Shown here: piece after piece, positions 8,407-17,062 of the stretch | Position numbering within the stretch: position 1 is the first letter of the stretch | How the letters are laid out: each line of letters opens with the position of its first letter | Source of the DNA: an uncultured Flavobacteriaceae bacterium | Lineage (GTDB): Bacteria; Bacteroidota; Bacteroidia; Flavobacteriales; Flavobacteriaceae | Length of the DNA: 64,000 nt | Direction: 5' to 3' | Assembly (NCBI GenBank): GCA_947487895.1 | Contig: CANKYF010000014.1 | Location: forward strand, 1-64,000 | Notes under the pieces: model-generated | Seen by the model: only the letters and a program-made list of their open reading frames with translations | The model's database searches: none | Told to the model about the DNA's origin: nothing | Made by a program: the position numbers and the translations under genes

Positions 8407-9612
8407 ATGAAGAATAGAATATTTCTAATTGCGGCATTTTGTTTTATGATAAAATTAACTGCTCAAGAAACTGTAATTTTACCTAATCAAGATAAGCGAG
8501 TTATTACTACAGGAGTACCTTTCCTATTAATTGCTCCCGATGCAAGGGCAGCTTCAATGGGAGATATGGGAGTGGCAACATCTGTTGATGCATTTTCGCA
8601 ACAATGGAATTCTTCTAAATATGCTTTTTCTGAAACGAAGTCAGGTTTTGCAGTTAGTTATACGCCTTATTTAAGTAAACTGGTAAACGATATATTTTTA
8701 GGAAACCTAACTTATTTTAATCGTATCGATGAGAAAAGTTCTTTTGGTGCTAGTTTAAGATATTTTTCATTAGGTGATATAGAATTTGTAGATAGCCCTA
8801 CCGATGTGCCTAGAATTCAAAAACCTAATGAGTTTACATTAGATTTATCATACGCGCTAAAGTTAAGTGATCAATTTGCAATGTCTGTTGCTATGCGCTA
8901 TTTACGCTCAGATTTAAGAATTCAAGGTGTAGATGGAGATATATCTCCTGCCAGTACATTTGGAGTGGATATTTCAGGATATTATCAAAGTGAAGAAGAA
9001 GCTTATGCTGATTTTAATGGACGCTGGAGAGGTGGTTTCGCTATTCAAAATATAGGTCCAAAATATAAATACGATGATGGAGGTGTTGAAAACTTCCAGC
9101 CTACAAACTTACGTTTAGGAGGTGGATTTGATTTTATTTTTGATGATTATAACAGAGTTTCAGTAACAGCAGAAGTAACAAAGTTATTAGTACCAACCCC
9201 TCCAATTTATGGTTTTGTAGATACTGATGGTGATGGTGAATTTGATAGAGGTAGTGAAGAAGTTGTTATTGTTGAAGGTAAAGATCCAGATGTTGGATTT
9301 TTAGCAGGAATGTTTCAATCTTTTGGAGATGCTCCAGATGGATTTAGTGAAGAATTAAAAGAATTTACTTGGGCTTTAGGAGCAGAGTATTTATATCAAG
9401 ATTCATTTGCTTTTAGAGCAGGTTACTTTAATGAAAGTGAAGATAAAGGAGCTAGAAAGTTTTTAGCGCTAGGAGCTGGTTTCAAAGCTAATGTTGTAAA
9501 TATAGATTTATCGTATTTATTTTCAGCATCAAAAATTCAAAGTCCTTTAGAAAACACACTTCGTTTTTCTTTAACTTTTAATATTGGTGAAGGGACATAT
9601 CAGGAATATTAA
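8407..9612 (+). CDS. porV: Type IX secretion system outer membrane protein PorV (LptO)
   Basis: PorV is a 14-stranded FadL-like outer membrane barrel that collects cargo from the SprA translocon and delivers it to PorU. Here it is 401 residues from the ATG at 8407, preferred over an in-frame TTG at 8386 because MKNRIFLIAAFCF..LTAQ is a clean signal peptide. Family marks include the N-terminal TGVPFLLIAPDARAASMGD segment and the hydrophobic, aromatic-ending final strand. Residues near 270-300 form an acidic, Ca-loop-like DTDGDGEFD insertion between strands. It is probably co-transcribed with porU, and a strong terminator follows. Confidence 0.95.
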   Translation: MKNRIFLIAAFCFMIKLTAQETVILPNQDKRVITTGVPFLLIAPDARAASMGDMGVATSVDAFSQQWNSSKYAFSETKSGFAVSYTPYLSKLVNDIFLGNLTYFNRIDEKSSFGASLRYFSLGDIEFVDSPTDVPRIQKPNEFTLDLSYALKLSDQFAMSVAMRYLRSDLRIQGVDGDISPASTFGVDISGYYQSEEEAYADFNGRWRGGFAIQNIGPKYKYDDGGVENFQPTNLRLGGGFDFIFDDYNRVSVTAEVTKLLVPTPPIYGFVDTDGDGEFDRGSEEVVIVEGKDPDVGFLAGMFQSFGDAPDGFSEELKEFTWALGAEYLYQDSFAFRAGYFNESEDKGARKFLALGAGFKANVVNIDLSYLFSASKIQSPLENTLRFSLTFNIGEGTYQEY

Positions 9613-9639
9613 TATAAAATAATAATCTAAAGAATATTA

Positions 9640-9669
9640 AAAACTATTGCTTTTGGCAATAGTTTTTTT
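9640..9669 (+). terminator. Intrinsic terminator of porU-porV
   Basis: AAAACTATTGC and GCAATAGTTTT form a perfect 11-bp stem with a short T-rich loop, running into seven T residues. It sits about 30 bases past the porV stop. Confidence 0.85.
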
Positions 9670-9690
9670 GTCTAACACTGTTTTTATCGC

Positions 9691-10173
9691 ATGAAAGAAA
9701 TAAAGATTGAGTCTACAATTAGTATTTATGATACTATAAATGAACTTCCAGAAGAAGTTTCAATATTAATGGAAGAAGCAATTAATATTAGAAAAAAGGC
9801 CTACGCACCTTATTCTAGTTTTTTAGTGGGCGTAGCTTTATTTTTAGATAATGGAAAGATAATTACAGGAAATAACCAAGAAAATGCGTCTTATCCTTCG
9901 GGGTTATGTGCAGAGAGAACAGCTGTTTATTATGCAGGGTCGCAATATCCTGAGGCTAAAATTCTCAAAATGGTTATAACAGCGGGAGCATTAAACAAAA
10001 TAACAACTCAACCCATACCACCCTGCGGCGCTTGTAGACAAGCTATTGCAGAGTATGAAATAAAACAAAAATCGCCTATTGAAATTTATTTTTCAGGCGA
10101 GAAAGGCCAAATTTTTAAATCTAATTCTTTAAAGAATTTATTGCCCTTTATGTTTGATAATTCAGAATTGTAA
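9691..10173 (+). CDS. cdd: Cytidine deaminase
   Basis: This enzyme hydrolyses cytidine or deoxycytidine to uridine or deoxyuridine in pyrimidine salvage. The 160-residue protein has the zinc-enzyme signatures: PYSSF near residue 42, CAERTAVY with the Zn-ligand Cys and catalytic Glu (about residues 73-75), and PPCGACRQAI with the two other Zn-ligand cysteines (about 111-114). The length fits the homotetrameric class. It lies alone between the porV terminator and the pdhA promoter region, on the same strand. The extra 25 N-terminal residues before the core are normal for flavobacterial homologues. Confidence 0.95.
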   Translation: MKEIKIESTISIYDTINELPEEVSILMEEAINIRKKAYAPYSSFLVGVALFLDNGKIITGNNQENASYPSGLCAERTAVYYAGSQYPEAKILKMVITAGALNKITTQPIPPCGACRQAIAEYEIKQKSPIEIYFSGEKGQIFKSNSLKNLLPFMFDNSEL

Positions 10174-10321
10174 TAATATTTACATTCGTAAAATAATGCC
10201 TTTTAAATTAGGGTGAATTTTAGATAAGATATAAAACATCTTAAAAAATTAATAAATAAGCAAAATAGAAGGATTTGCGCTTCTTTTTTGATATTTTTTG
10301 ATACTTTCCTAAGATTAGGTT

Positions 10322-10351
10322 TTTGCAATAAAACACAATGTGTTACTTTTG
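10322..10351 (+). promoter_or_regulatory. Bacteroidota sigma-A-type promoter of pdhA
   Basis: TTTG at 10322-10325 and TACTTTTG at 10344-10351 are 18 bases apart, matching the -33 (TTG) and -7 (TANNTTTG) elements of Bacteroidota housekeeping promoters. The pdhA ATG follows 32 bases after the -7 box. Confidence 0.65.
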
Positions 10352-10383
10352 TAATCCGCTTATTTAAAACGTAACATACGTCG

Positions 10384-11382
10384 ATGCAAAAGATCACTAA
10401 AGAAACATACCTTAAATGGTATGAAGATATGCTGTTTTGGAGAAAGTTTGAAGACAAACTAGCAGCAGTTTACATTCAACAAAAAGTTAGAGGATTCCTT
10501 CATTTATATAACGGTCAAGAAGCTATTTTAGCAGGAGCGTTACATGCAATGGATTTAACCAAAGACAAAATGATAACAGCCTATAGAAACCATGTTCAAC
10601 CAATTGGTATGGGAGAAGATCCTAAACGAGTAATGGCTGAGTTGTATGGAAAAGTAACAGGTACATCTAAAGGTATGGGTGGCTCTATGCACATTTTTTC
10701 AAAAGAACACCGTTTTTATGGTGGTCATGGAATTGTAGGGGGACAAATACCATTAGGAGCAGGTATTGCTTTTGGTGATAAATATCATGGAAGTGATGCT
10801 GTAACCTTATGTTGTTTTGGTGATGGAGCTGCAAGGCAAGGATCATTACACGAAACATTTAATTTAGCAATGCTTTGGAACTTGCCAGTTGTATTTGTTT
10901 GTGAAAATAATGGTTATGCAATGGGAACTTCTGTTGAGCGTACAGCAAATCATGATGATATCTGGAAATTAGGTTTAGGTTATGAAATGCCTTCGGCTCC
11001 TGTAGATGGAATGAATCCTGTAAAAGTTGCAGAAGCTTTTGATGAAGCAATTCAAAGAGCTAGAAAAGGTGGAGGACCAACATTTTTAGAATTAAAGACG
11101 TATCGTTATAGAGGACATTCAATGAGTGATGCTCAACACTACAGAACTAAAGATGAGGTAGAAGAATACAGAAAAATAGATCCTATCACTCAGGTTAAAG
11201 ACATAATTCTTGAAGAGAAATATGCAACTGAAGATGAGATTAAAGAAATAGACAAAGGTGTTAAAGCTAGAGTTGCTGAATGTGAGAAATTTGCTGAAGA
11301 ATCTCCATACCCTGAAACACAACAGCTGTATGATATGGTTTATGAGCAAGAAGACTATCCATTTATTCAACACAAAATATAA
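10384..11382 (+). CDS. pdhA: Pyruvate dehydrogenase E1 component, alpha subunit
   Basis: The E1 alpha subunit binds thiamine diphosphate and, with E1 beta, decarboxylates pyruvate and acetylates the lipoyl arm of E2. The 332-residue protein shows the TPP motif beginning GDGAARQG (about residue 148) and ending NNGYAMGTS, plus the phosphorylation-loop-like YRYRGHSMSDAQHYR. It is followed after 3 bases by the E2 gene, so the two are one operon. The E1 beta gene is not in this window. Its upstream region has one of the best promoter matches in the window. Confidence 0.95.
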   Translation: MQKITKETYLKWYEDMLFWRKFEDKLAAVYIQQKVRGFLHLYNGQEAILAGALHAMDLTKDKMITAYRNHVQPIGMGEDPKRVMAELYGKVTGTSKGMGGSMHIFSKEHRFYGGHGIVGGQIPLGAGIAFGDKYHGSDAVTLCCFGDGAARQGSLHETFNLAMLWNLPVVFVCENNGYAMGTSVERTANHDDIWKLGLGYEMPSAPVDGMNPVKVAEAFDEAIQRARKGGGPTFLELKTYRYRGHSMSDAQHYRTKDEVEEYRKIDPITQVKDIILEEKYATEDEIKEIDKGVKARVAECEKFAEESPYPETQQLYDMVYEQEDYPFIQHKI

Positions 11383-11385
11383 ATT

Positions 11386-12996
11386 ATGGCAATAGTAGTA
11401 AACATGCCTCGTTTAAGCGATACCATGGAAGAAGGTACCGTTGCGAGCTGGTTAAAAAAAGTTGGAGATAAAGTAGAAGAAGGAGATATCTTAGCTGAAA
11501 TTGAAACAGATAAGGCTACAATGGAATTTGAGTCTTTTAATGAAGGAACATTGCTTCATATTGGTGTTCAAGAAGGAGAAACAACAAAAGTAGATGAGCT
11601 TTTAGCTATTATTGGTGAAGAAGGAGAAGATATTTCTGCTATACTAAGTGGAGGAGGCGTTGCATCTGAAGAAACTAAAGAAGAAACAGTTGAGACAGAA
11701 TCTGTAACTGAAGAAAAACAAGAAGCTGCTCCTATAGCACAAGAATTACCAGAAGGTGTTGTTGTAGTAACCATGCCACGTTTAAGTGATACCATGGAAG
11801 AAGGAACAGTAGCAACTTGGTTGAAAAAAGTAGGTGATACTGTTGAAGAAGGAGATATCTTAGCTGAAATTGAAACAGATAAAGCTACTATGGAGTTTGA
11901 ATCGTTTCAATCAGGAAATTTACTTCATATAGGTTTACAAGAAGGAGATTCAGCAAAAGTAGATGAGCTTTTAGCAATTATAGGCCCTGCAGGGACAGAT
12001 GTATCTGGAGTTGCTGCCAACTTTAAAGTAGCTTCTGCTGCAGATGAACCAAAAGCAGAAGCTCCTAAAGCTGCGGCTAAGGCTGAAGCACCAAAAGCTG
12101 AAGCTAAAAAAGATTCAAAGCCTAAAAAACCAGTTAAATCTGGAGAACGCGTATTTGTATCACCATTGGCTAAGAAAATGGCTGAAGAAAGAAATATAAA
12201 TCTTTCGCATATAACAGGTTCAGGTGAAAACGGACGTATTGTTAAGTTAGATATAGAGAATTTTGTTCCAGGTTCTGGAGCAGGGGTTGTTGGTAAATAT
12301 ATACCAACAGGTCAAGAAGATTTTGAAGATATACCAAACTCGCAAATGCGTAAAGCAATTGCTAGGTCTTTAACTAAGTCTAAATTCTCTGCGCCTCATT
12401 ATTATTTAGCAGTTGAGTTTGATATGGATAATGCTATCGGATTCCGTAAACAATTCAATTCAATACCAGATACTAAAATATCATTTAATGATATGGTAGT
12501 GAAAGCTTGTGCCTTAGCTTTAAAAGAACATCCACAAGTAAACTCACAGTGGTTTGATGATAAAATGAGATTAAACAACCATGTTCATGTTGGTGTAGCT
12601 GTAGCTGTTCCAGATGGGTTAGTAGTTCCTGTAGTACGTTTTGCTAATGAGCAAAGTTTACCGCAAATTGGAGCTGAGGTGAAAGAATTGGCAGGTAAAG
12701 CTAGAAATAAAAAGTTAACTCCAGATGAAATGTCTGGTAGTACATTTACAGTATCTAACCTAGGTATGTTTGGAATAGATTACTTTACATCTATTATCAA
12801 TCAACCAAATTCAGCAATTTTATCTGTAGGAGCTATTGTTCAAAAACCTGTGGTTAAAGACGGTCAAATTGTTGTAGGTAACACAATGAAGTTAACTTTA
12901 GCTTGTGATCATAGAACTGTAGATGGTGCAACTGGCGCTCAATTCCTTCAAACGTTAAAAGGATATATTGAAAATCCAGTAACAATGCTAGTGTAA
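11386..12996 (+). CDS. pdhC: Pyruvate dehydrogenase E2 (dihydrolipoamide acetyltransferase) with two lipoyl domains
   Basis: E2 transfers the acetyl group from the lipoyl arm to CoA and forms the core of the pyruvate dehydrogenase complex. Domain order in the 536 residues: lipoyl domain 1 (1-80, lipoyl Lys43 in ETDKATMEF), acidic linker, lipoyl domain 2 (125-205, Lys166 in the same ETDKATMEF motif), Ala/Lys/Pro-rich linker (215-252), peripheral subunit-binding domain (256-292), and catalytic domain (315-536) with His509 and Asp513 in DHRTVDG. The two lipoyl domains share an exact 38-base stretch (11476-11513 and 11845-11882), a sign of duplication or gene conversion. It is the second gene after pdhA. 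Confidence 0.95.
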   Translation: MAIVVNMPRLSDTMEEGTVASWLKKVGDKVEEGDILAEIETDKATMEFESFNEGTLLHIGVQEGETTKVDELLAIIGEEGEDISAILSGGGVASEETKEETVETESVTEEKQEAAPIAQELPEGVVVVTMPRLSDTMEEGTVATWLKKVGDTVEEGDILAEIETDKATMEFESFQSGNLLHIGLQEGDSAKVDELLAIIGPAGTDVSGVAANFKVASAADEPKAEAPKAAAKAEAPKAEAKKDSKPKKPVKSGERVFVSPLAKKMAEERNINLSHITGSGENGRIVKLDIENFVPGSGAGVVGKYIPTGQEDFEDIPNSQMRKAIARSLTKSKFSAPHYYLAVEFDMDNAIGFRKQFNSIPDTKISFNDMVVKACALALKEHPQVNSQWFDDKMRLNNHVHVGVAVAVPDGLVVPVVRFANEQSLPQIGAEVKELAGKARNKKLTPDEMSGSTFTVSNLGMFGIDYFTSIINQPNSAILSVGAIVQKPVVKDGQIVVGNTMKLTLACDHRTVDGATGAQFLQTLKGYIENPVTMLV

Positions 12997-13000
12997 TGCC

Positions 13001-13069
13001 ATTCTGAACTGTAAGACTAAGTGTCACACTGAGCGCAGTCGAAGTGCAATTGAAGTCTTATTTCAGAAT
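13001..13069. repeat. Intergenic palindromic repeat element
   Basis: An imperfect nested inverted repeat just after pdhC. The outer arms ATTCTGAA..TAAGACT and AGTCTTA..TTCAGAAT pair, and the inner part contains CACTGAGCGCAGTCGAAGTG, a sequence type I know as a recurrent intergenic palindrome in Flavobacteriaceae. It may fold as RNA in the 3' untranslated region. Confidence 0.6.
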
Positions 13070-13090
13070 CTCACAATAAATATAATAATA

Positions 13091-13123
13091 CAAAACCTGT
13101 TTCTAATGGAACAGGTTTTTTTA
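13091..13123 (+). terminator. Intrinsic terminator of pdhA-pdhC
   Basis: AAAACCTGTT pairs with AACAGGTTTT across a short loop and runs into a T tract. It lies after the palindromic repeat and before the M28 peptidase gene. Confidence 0.8.
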
Positions 13124-13148
13124 TCTTTAGTATTTAAGATTTTTAATT

Positions 13149-14138
13149 ATGTATAAACTATTAGTTATTTCAATTTTAGTGTTTTTTACAACTTGTAAAA
13201 CAACAAAACCTGTTCAGGAAAATAATAATGCTTCAACTATTCAAGAAGTTAATGTAATGACAAACGATTCTGTTCTAGAATCTGATGTGAAAATAAGTTT
13301 AGAATATTTAGCTTCAGATCAGTTAGAAGGAAGAAACACTGGGTCTAAAGGTATTGAAAAAGCAGCCATTTTTATTGAAGATTATTTTAAAAAGAATAAT
13401 GTTAAACCATACTATAAAACCTATAGAGACAGTTTTAATTTAAATGATATTGTTGGGTATAATGTTGTGGGTTATGTAGAAGGTAATGATCCTGAGCTAA
13501 AAAATGAATTTGTAATTCTTGGAGCGCATTATGATCATATAGGAACAGCTAAAACTGTTAATGGAGATTCTATTGCTAATGGAGCAAACGATGATGCATC
13601 AGGAACCGTGGCGGTAATGGAATGGGCAAAATACTTTGCAAATTCTAAAAGTAACAAACGCAGTATGTTATTTACTCTTTACTCGGCAGAAGAAATGGGC
13701 TTAAAGGGATCAGATCATTTAGCAAAACGTTTAAAAGGTGAAGATTTTAATCTTTATACCATGATTAATTTTGAAATGATAGGAGTGCCGAGAGCCAAAG
13801 GAAAAACTTTAGCGTATATAACAGGGTATAATGTGTCTAATATTGCAGGAAAACTAAATGAATACGCTAAGGAGGAAATAATTGGGTTTTTTCCAAAAGC
13901 TAAAGAGTATAATTTATTTAAAAGGTCTGATAATTATCCGTTTTTTGAGCAGTTTAAAATACCTGCTCATGCAATTTCAACGTTCGATTTTACAAATTTT
14001 GATTATTACCATCATGTAGATGACGAAACTGATAAAATGGATTTTCAACATATGGCAAATTTTATAAATACTATGATTCCTGCTATAGAGGGAATGGCTA
14101 ATGCTACTTCTTCAGAAATTAAACTAACTAATGAGTAA
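13149..14138 (+). CDS. M28 family zinc aminopeptidase, lipoprotein
   Basis: This protein probably cleaves peptides in the periplasm or at the outer membrane. Its 329 residues start with a short lipoprotein signal (MYKLLVISILVFFTTC, Cys16). The M28 metal-binding pattern is visible: His127 in GAHYDH, Asp148/149 in GANDDASG, catalytic and ligand Glu181/182 in SAEEMG, an Asp/Glu after MINFEMIG, and the final His in YHHVDDE. The substrate cannot be told; some family members are glutaminyl cyclases, but the two-zinc peptidase residues are all present here. The SDR gene overlaps its end by 8 bases, so it leads a three-gene operon. Confidence 0.88.
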   Translation: MYKLLVISILVFFTTCKTTKPVQENNNASTIQEVNVMTNDSVLESDVKISLEYLASDQLEGRNTGSKGIEKAAIFIEDYFKKNNVKPYYKTYRDSFNLNDIVGYNVVGYVEGNDPELKNEFVILGAHYDHIGTAKTVNGDSIANGANDDASGTVAVMEWAKYFANSKSNKRSMLFTLYSAEEMGLKGSDHLAKRLKGEDFNLYTMINFEMIGVPRAKGKTLAYITGYNVSNIAGKLNEYAKEEIIGFFPKAKEYNLFKRSDNYPFFEQFKIPAHAISTFDFTNFDYYHHVDDETDKMDFQHMANFINTMIPAIEGMANATSSEIKLTNE

Positions 14139-14814
14139 AAATATTATCATTACAGGCACCAGTAGAGGTATTGGTTTTGAGCTAGTAAAATTATTTGCGA
14201 AAGCTGGACATCGAGTTTTAGCCTTATCTAGAAATGAGCAACCTATATTTCAGTTGGGTCTACCAAATGTTACTACGTTTCCGTTTGATTTAAGTAATCC
14301 TTTAGATTATAAAAGAGTTGAAACGTTTTTAGATTTAAAATTTAAAAAAGTAGACATTCTTATCAATAATGCGGGAGCTTTATTAAATAAACCATTTGCT
14401 GAAACTACTATTGCAGATTTTGAGCATATTTATAAAACTAATGTGTTTGGTGTTTCTGAAATGACTAGAAAATGTTTGCCTTTTATGAATACCCAAAGTC
14501 ATGTGGTAACCATTAGTTCTATGGGAGGTGTTCAAGGTAGTATGAAGTTTCCTGGTTTAGCCGCTTACAGCTCTAGTAAGGGTGCTGTTGTAACCTTAAC
14601 AGAATTATTGGCCGAAGAATATAAAGAAAACGGCCCCAGTTTTAATGTGTTAGCATTAGGGGCAGTACAAACTGAAATGTTAGAGGAAGCATTTCCAGGC
14701 TATCAAGCACCTACTACGGCTTTAGAAATGGCAGAATATATATTCAATTTTTCATTGACTGGAAATAAATATTACAACGGGAAACTATTACAGGTTTCAA
14801 ATTCTACCCCTTAA
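14131..14814 (+). CDS. Short-chain dehydrogenase/reductase (SDR)
   Basis: A 227-residue classical SDR using NAD(P)H. The cofactor loop TGTSRGIGFE is at residues 8-17, NNAG at 79-82, the catalytic serine region TISSMGG near 130, and Tyr146/Lys150 in YSSSK. Substrate unknown. It overlaps the M28 peptidase gene by 8 bases and is followed after 2 bases by a HAD phosphatase, so the three are translated from one message although no shared pathway is obvious. Confidence 0.88.
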   Translation: MSKNIIITGTSRGIGFELVKLFAKAGHRVLALSRNEQPIFQLGLPNVTTFPFDLSNPLDYKRVETFLDLKFKKVDILINNAGALLNKPFAETTIADFEHIYKTNVFGVSEMTRKCLPFMNTQSHVVTISSMGGVQGSMKFPGLAAYSSSKGAVVTLTELLAEEYKENGPSFNVLALGAVQTEMLEEAFPGYQAPTTALEMAEYIFNFSLTGNKYYNGKLLQVSNSTP

Positions 14815-14816
14815 AT

Positions 14817-15452
14817 ATGAGTAAATACAAGTGTATTATTTTTGATTGCGATGGTGTTTTGATAGACAGCGAATCCATTGCTATAGGTGTATTAGTTAAT
14901 ATGGCTAATGCCTTAGGAGCAAATTTAGATTTTAAAGAATCTTTAATTGCACTAAAAGGGAAATCTTTAAACTCATGTATGGCGTTAATTTCAGAATTAG
15001 TAGGCAAACCGTTGCCAGAAGACTTTGAGAAAGACTACCGTACTAATACATTTGAAACTTTTAAAAAAGAAATTCAACCTATAAAAGGTATTAAAGAGGT
15101 GCTTAAAAATATCAATCTGCCTTTTTGTGTGGCCTCTAGTGGACCAGAAAATAAAATTAGGCTCAACTTAGAAGTAACGGGTTTATTACCTCATTTTGGT
15201 GATAAAATTTTTAGTTGTTATGCCATTCAAAAATGGAAACCAGAACCAGATGTGTTTTTATGGGCAGCAGAAACAATGGGGTATCAACCAGAAGACTGTT
15301 TAGTTATAGAAGATAGTGTATCTGGTGTTAAGGCAGCAAAAGCTGGTGGTTTTGATGTGTTTGGTTATACAGAACATGATTATAAAAATGAGTTACAAGC
15401 ATTAGCTACTAAAACGTTTAGTAATATGGAAGAACTTCTTTCTATTCTATAA
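14817..15452 (+). CDS. HAD-superfamily phosphatase (beta-phosphoglucomutase / GPH-like)
   Basis: A 211-residue HAD hydrolase of subfamily IA. Motif I is FDCDGVLIDSES with nucleophile Asp10 and acid/base Asp12, motif II is the CVASSG segment (about residues 103-108), motif III is the Lys in KWKPEPDVF, and motif IV is VIEDSVSGVKAA. The helical cap lies at about residues 15-85. Such proteins dephosphorylate small phosphorylated sugars or glycolate phosphate; the exact substrate cannot be read. It is the last gene of the M28-SDR-HAD operon. Confidence 0.88.
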   Translation: MSKYKCIIFDCDGVLIDSESIAIGVLVNMANALGANLDFKESLIALKGKSLNSCMALISELVGKPLPEDFEKDYRTNTFETFKKEIQPIKGIKEVLKNINLPFCVASSGPENKIRLNLEVTGLLPHFGDKIFSCYAIQKWKPEPDVFLWAAETMGYQPEDCLVIEDSVSGVKAAKAGGFDVFGYTEHDYKNELQALATKTFSNMEELLSIL

Positions 15453-15599
15453 ATCCACTTCATTTTTTATTAGATTTATTTCTTGCAACTTTTTGATTTG
15501 TAAAAGATTGAAAAGAATTTTAAACAGAGGTTAAATATTTTTTTAACCTTTAGGCAACCATTTGCATAAAATTTGCGTCTGTATTAATAAGTTAACAGA

Positions 15600-16178
15600 A
15601 TGAATCTTTTGAAAGTCATACAACTTCATAAAAATGAATCGGCTTTAATTAAAAAAGCCATTAAAAACAATCGTGAAGCGCAACACGTTTTGTTTGAGTT
15701 GCATGCACCAAAAATGTTAAGTGTTTGTAGATATTACATAAAAGATTTGCAACAAGCAGAAGAAGTAATGCTTAACGGATTTTTCAAAGTGTTTTCTAAT
15801 CTAAAGAATTTTAAAGCTGAAGGTAGTTTTGAAGGTTGGATAAGGCGTATTATGGTGCGCGAATCTATTTCGTATTTAAGACAGCAAAAAAAAGTGGAGT
15901 TTGCAGTTGACGAATTCCATTTTAAAGATGATGCAACCAATAATATTGATACCGAAATAGAGCTAGCCGAAATACAACAACACATTGATGACCTTCCTGA
16001 AGGTTATAAAATGGTATTTATAATGTATGCTATTGAGGGGTACAAACATCATGAAATTGCAGAAATGCTTCATATAAGTCTAGGCACCTCAAAATCGCAA
16101 TTATTTAAAGCACGTAAGATGCTTCAAGAAAAATTAAAAGAATCAAACAAAATTACAACAAGCTATGGCACCAGTTAA
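15600..16178 (+). CDS. ECF-type RNA polymerase sigma factor
   Basis: A 192-residue sigma-70 family factor of the ECF class. Region 2 covers about residues 25-95 (ARG/helix segment with LQQAEEVMLNGFFKVFSNL and EGWIRRIMVRESISYLR), and region 4 covers about 125-180 (LPEGYKMVFIMYAIEGYKHH then EIAEMLHISLGTSKSQLFKA helix-turn-helix). There is no signal peptide. Its last 14 bases overlap the next gene, which encodes a one-helix membrane protein, so the pair has the usual ECF/anti-sigma arrangement. It probably directs its own operon and envelope-related genes. Confidence 0.9.
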   Translation: MNLLKVIQLHKNESALIKKAIKNNREAQHVLFELHAPKMLSVCRYYIKDLQQAEEVMLNGFFKVFSNLKNFKAEGSFEGWIRRIMVRESISYLRQQKKVEFAVDEFHFKDDATNNIDTEIELAEIQQHIDDLPEGYKMVFIMYAIEGYKHHEIAEMLHISLGTSKSQLFKARKMLQEKLKESNKITTSYGTS

Positions 16179-16920
16179 ATTTGATAAAAATGTTAAGGAA
16201 CAGCTTGAAAAAAGAACCATTCAGCCATCTAGTGATGCTTGGGGTAAATTATCAAAACGTTTAGACGCCGAAGAACAAACAGAAAAAAAGGCATCATACT
16301 GGTGGTTGGGTATTGCAGCCAGTATTATAGGTGTTGTATTGGTAGCAACTCAGTTTTTTAACAATAATACAGAAGAAATAATTCCACAGGTTGTTGACAA
16401 CCCTAGCAAAGTTGAAGAGATTAAAATTATTAAAGAACCAATTAAAGTTGTTTCTGAAACTCAAAAGATTGTCTCCATTAAAAAAGAGGATAAGGTTGAA
16501 GTATCTAATACTCCTGCTAAATTAAAAGAAGAGATAGATTTAGAGGAGAAAACCATTGAAATAGCTACGAATAAATCTAATCTTGAAGATTCAAAAATAA
16601 TTCATGAATCAACCGAAGTTTTAGAAGAAAAACTAAGTTTTGAAGAACAAAAAATACAAGATATTGTAATGCAAGTTCACAATTTAAAAGAACAAAATAA
16701 AGAGGTTTCAGATACTGAAATTGAAGCACTTTTACAACAAGCACAACAAGAAATAGCTTTTAAAAAGTTATACAATGAAAGTACTGGTTTAGTTGATGCA
16801 AATGCATTACTTCAAGACGTTGAAGAAGAACTAGATAAATCTTTTAGAACTAGAGTTTTTGAAGCTCTTAAAAAAAGTTATGGCACGGTTAAGACTGCAG
16901 TAGCGCAACGCAATGATTAG
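16165..16920 (+). CDS. Single-pass membrane protein, likely anti-sigma factor
   Basis: I do not place this 251-residue protein in a named family, but its build fits an anti-sigma factor: a cytoplasmic head of about 45 residues (with PSSDAWGKLSKRLD, a pattern frequent in Bacteroidota proteins encoded next to ECF factors), one membrane helix at about 46-65, then a periplasmic region that is very rich in Glu/Lys and predicted coiled coil from about 80 to 225. It overlaps the ECF sigma gene by 14 bases and is followed by an outer membrane protein gene that also has a coiled coil. No zinc-binding HxxxCxxC motif is present. Confidence 0.65.
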   Translation: MAPVKFDKNVKEQLEKRTIQPSSDAWGKLSKRLDAEEQTEKKASYWWLGIAASIIGVVLVATQFFNNNTEEIIPQVVDNPSKVEEIKIIKEPIKVVSETQKIVSIKKEDKVEVSNTPAKLKEEIDLEEKTIEIATNKSNLEDSKIIHESTEVLEEKLSFEEQKIQDIVMQVHNLKEQNKEVSDTEIEALLQQAQQEIAFKKLYNESTGLVDANALLQDVEEELDKSFRTRVFEALKKSYGTVKTAVAQRND

Positions 16921-17062
16921 CAAATTCCTTTGGAAATGGGAATCATAACAACATAATTATAAATCAATCGTCAATTAATCATATAAATCATTCATCAAAA
17001 GATGCTGAAACTCTGAAATAAATTCAGTGTAAACAAGTTCAGCACAAGAAAAACGAACAGTT

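Noticed and set aside
10203-10457. 84-residue minus-strand frame over the pdhA promoter and start
   Set aside because: It overlaps the well-supported pdhA start and promoter in antisense and has a composition like a shadow frame.
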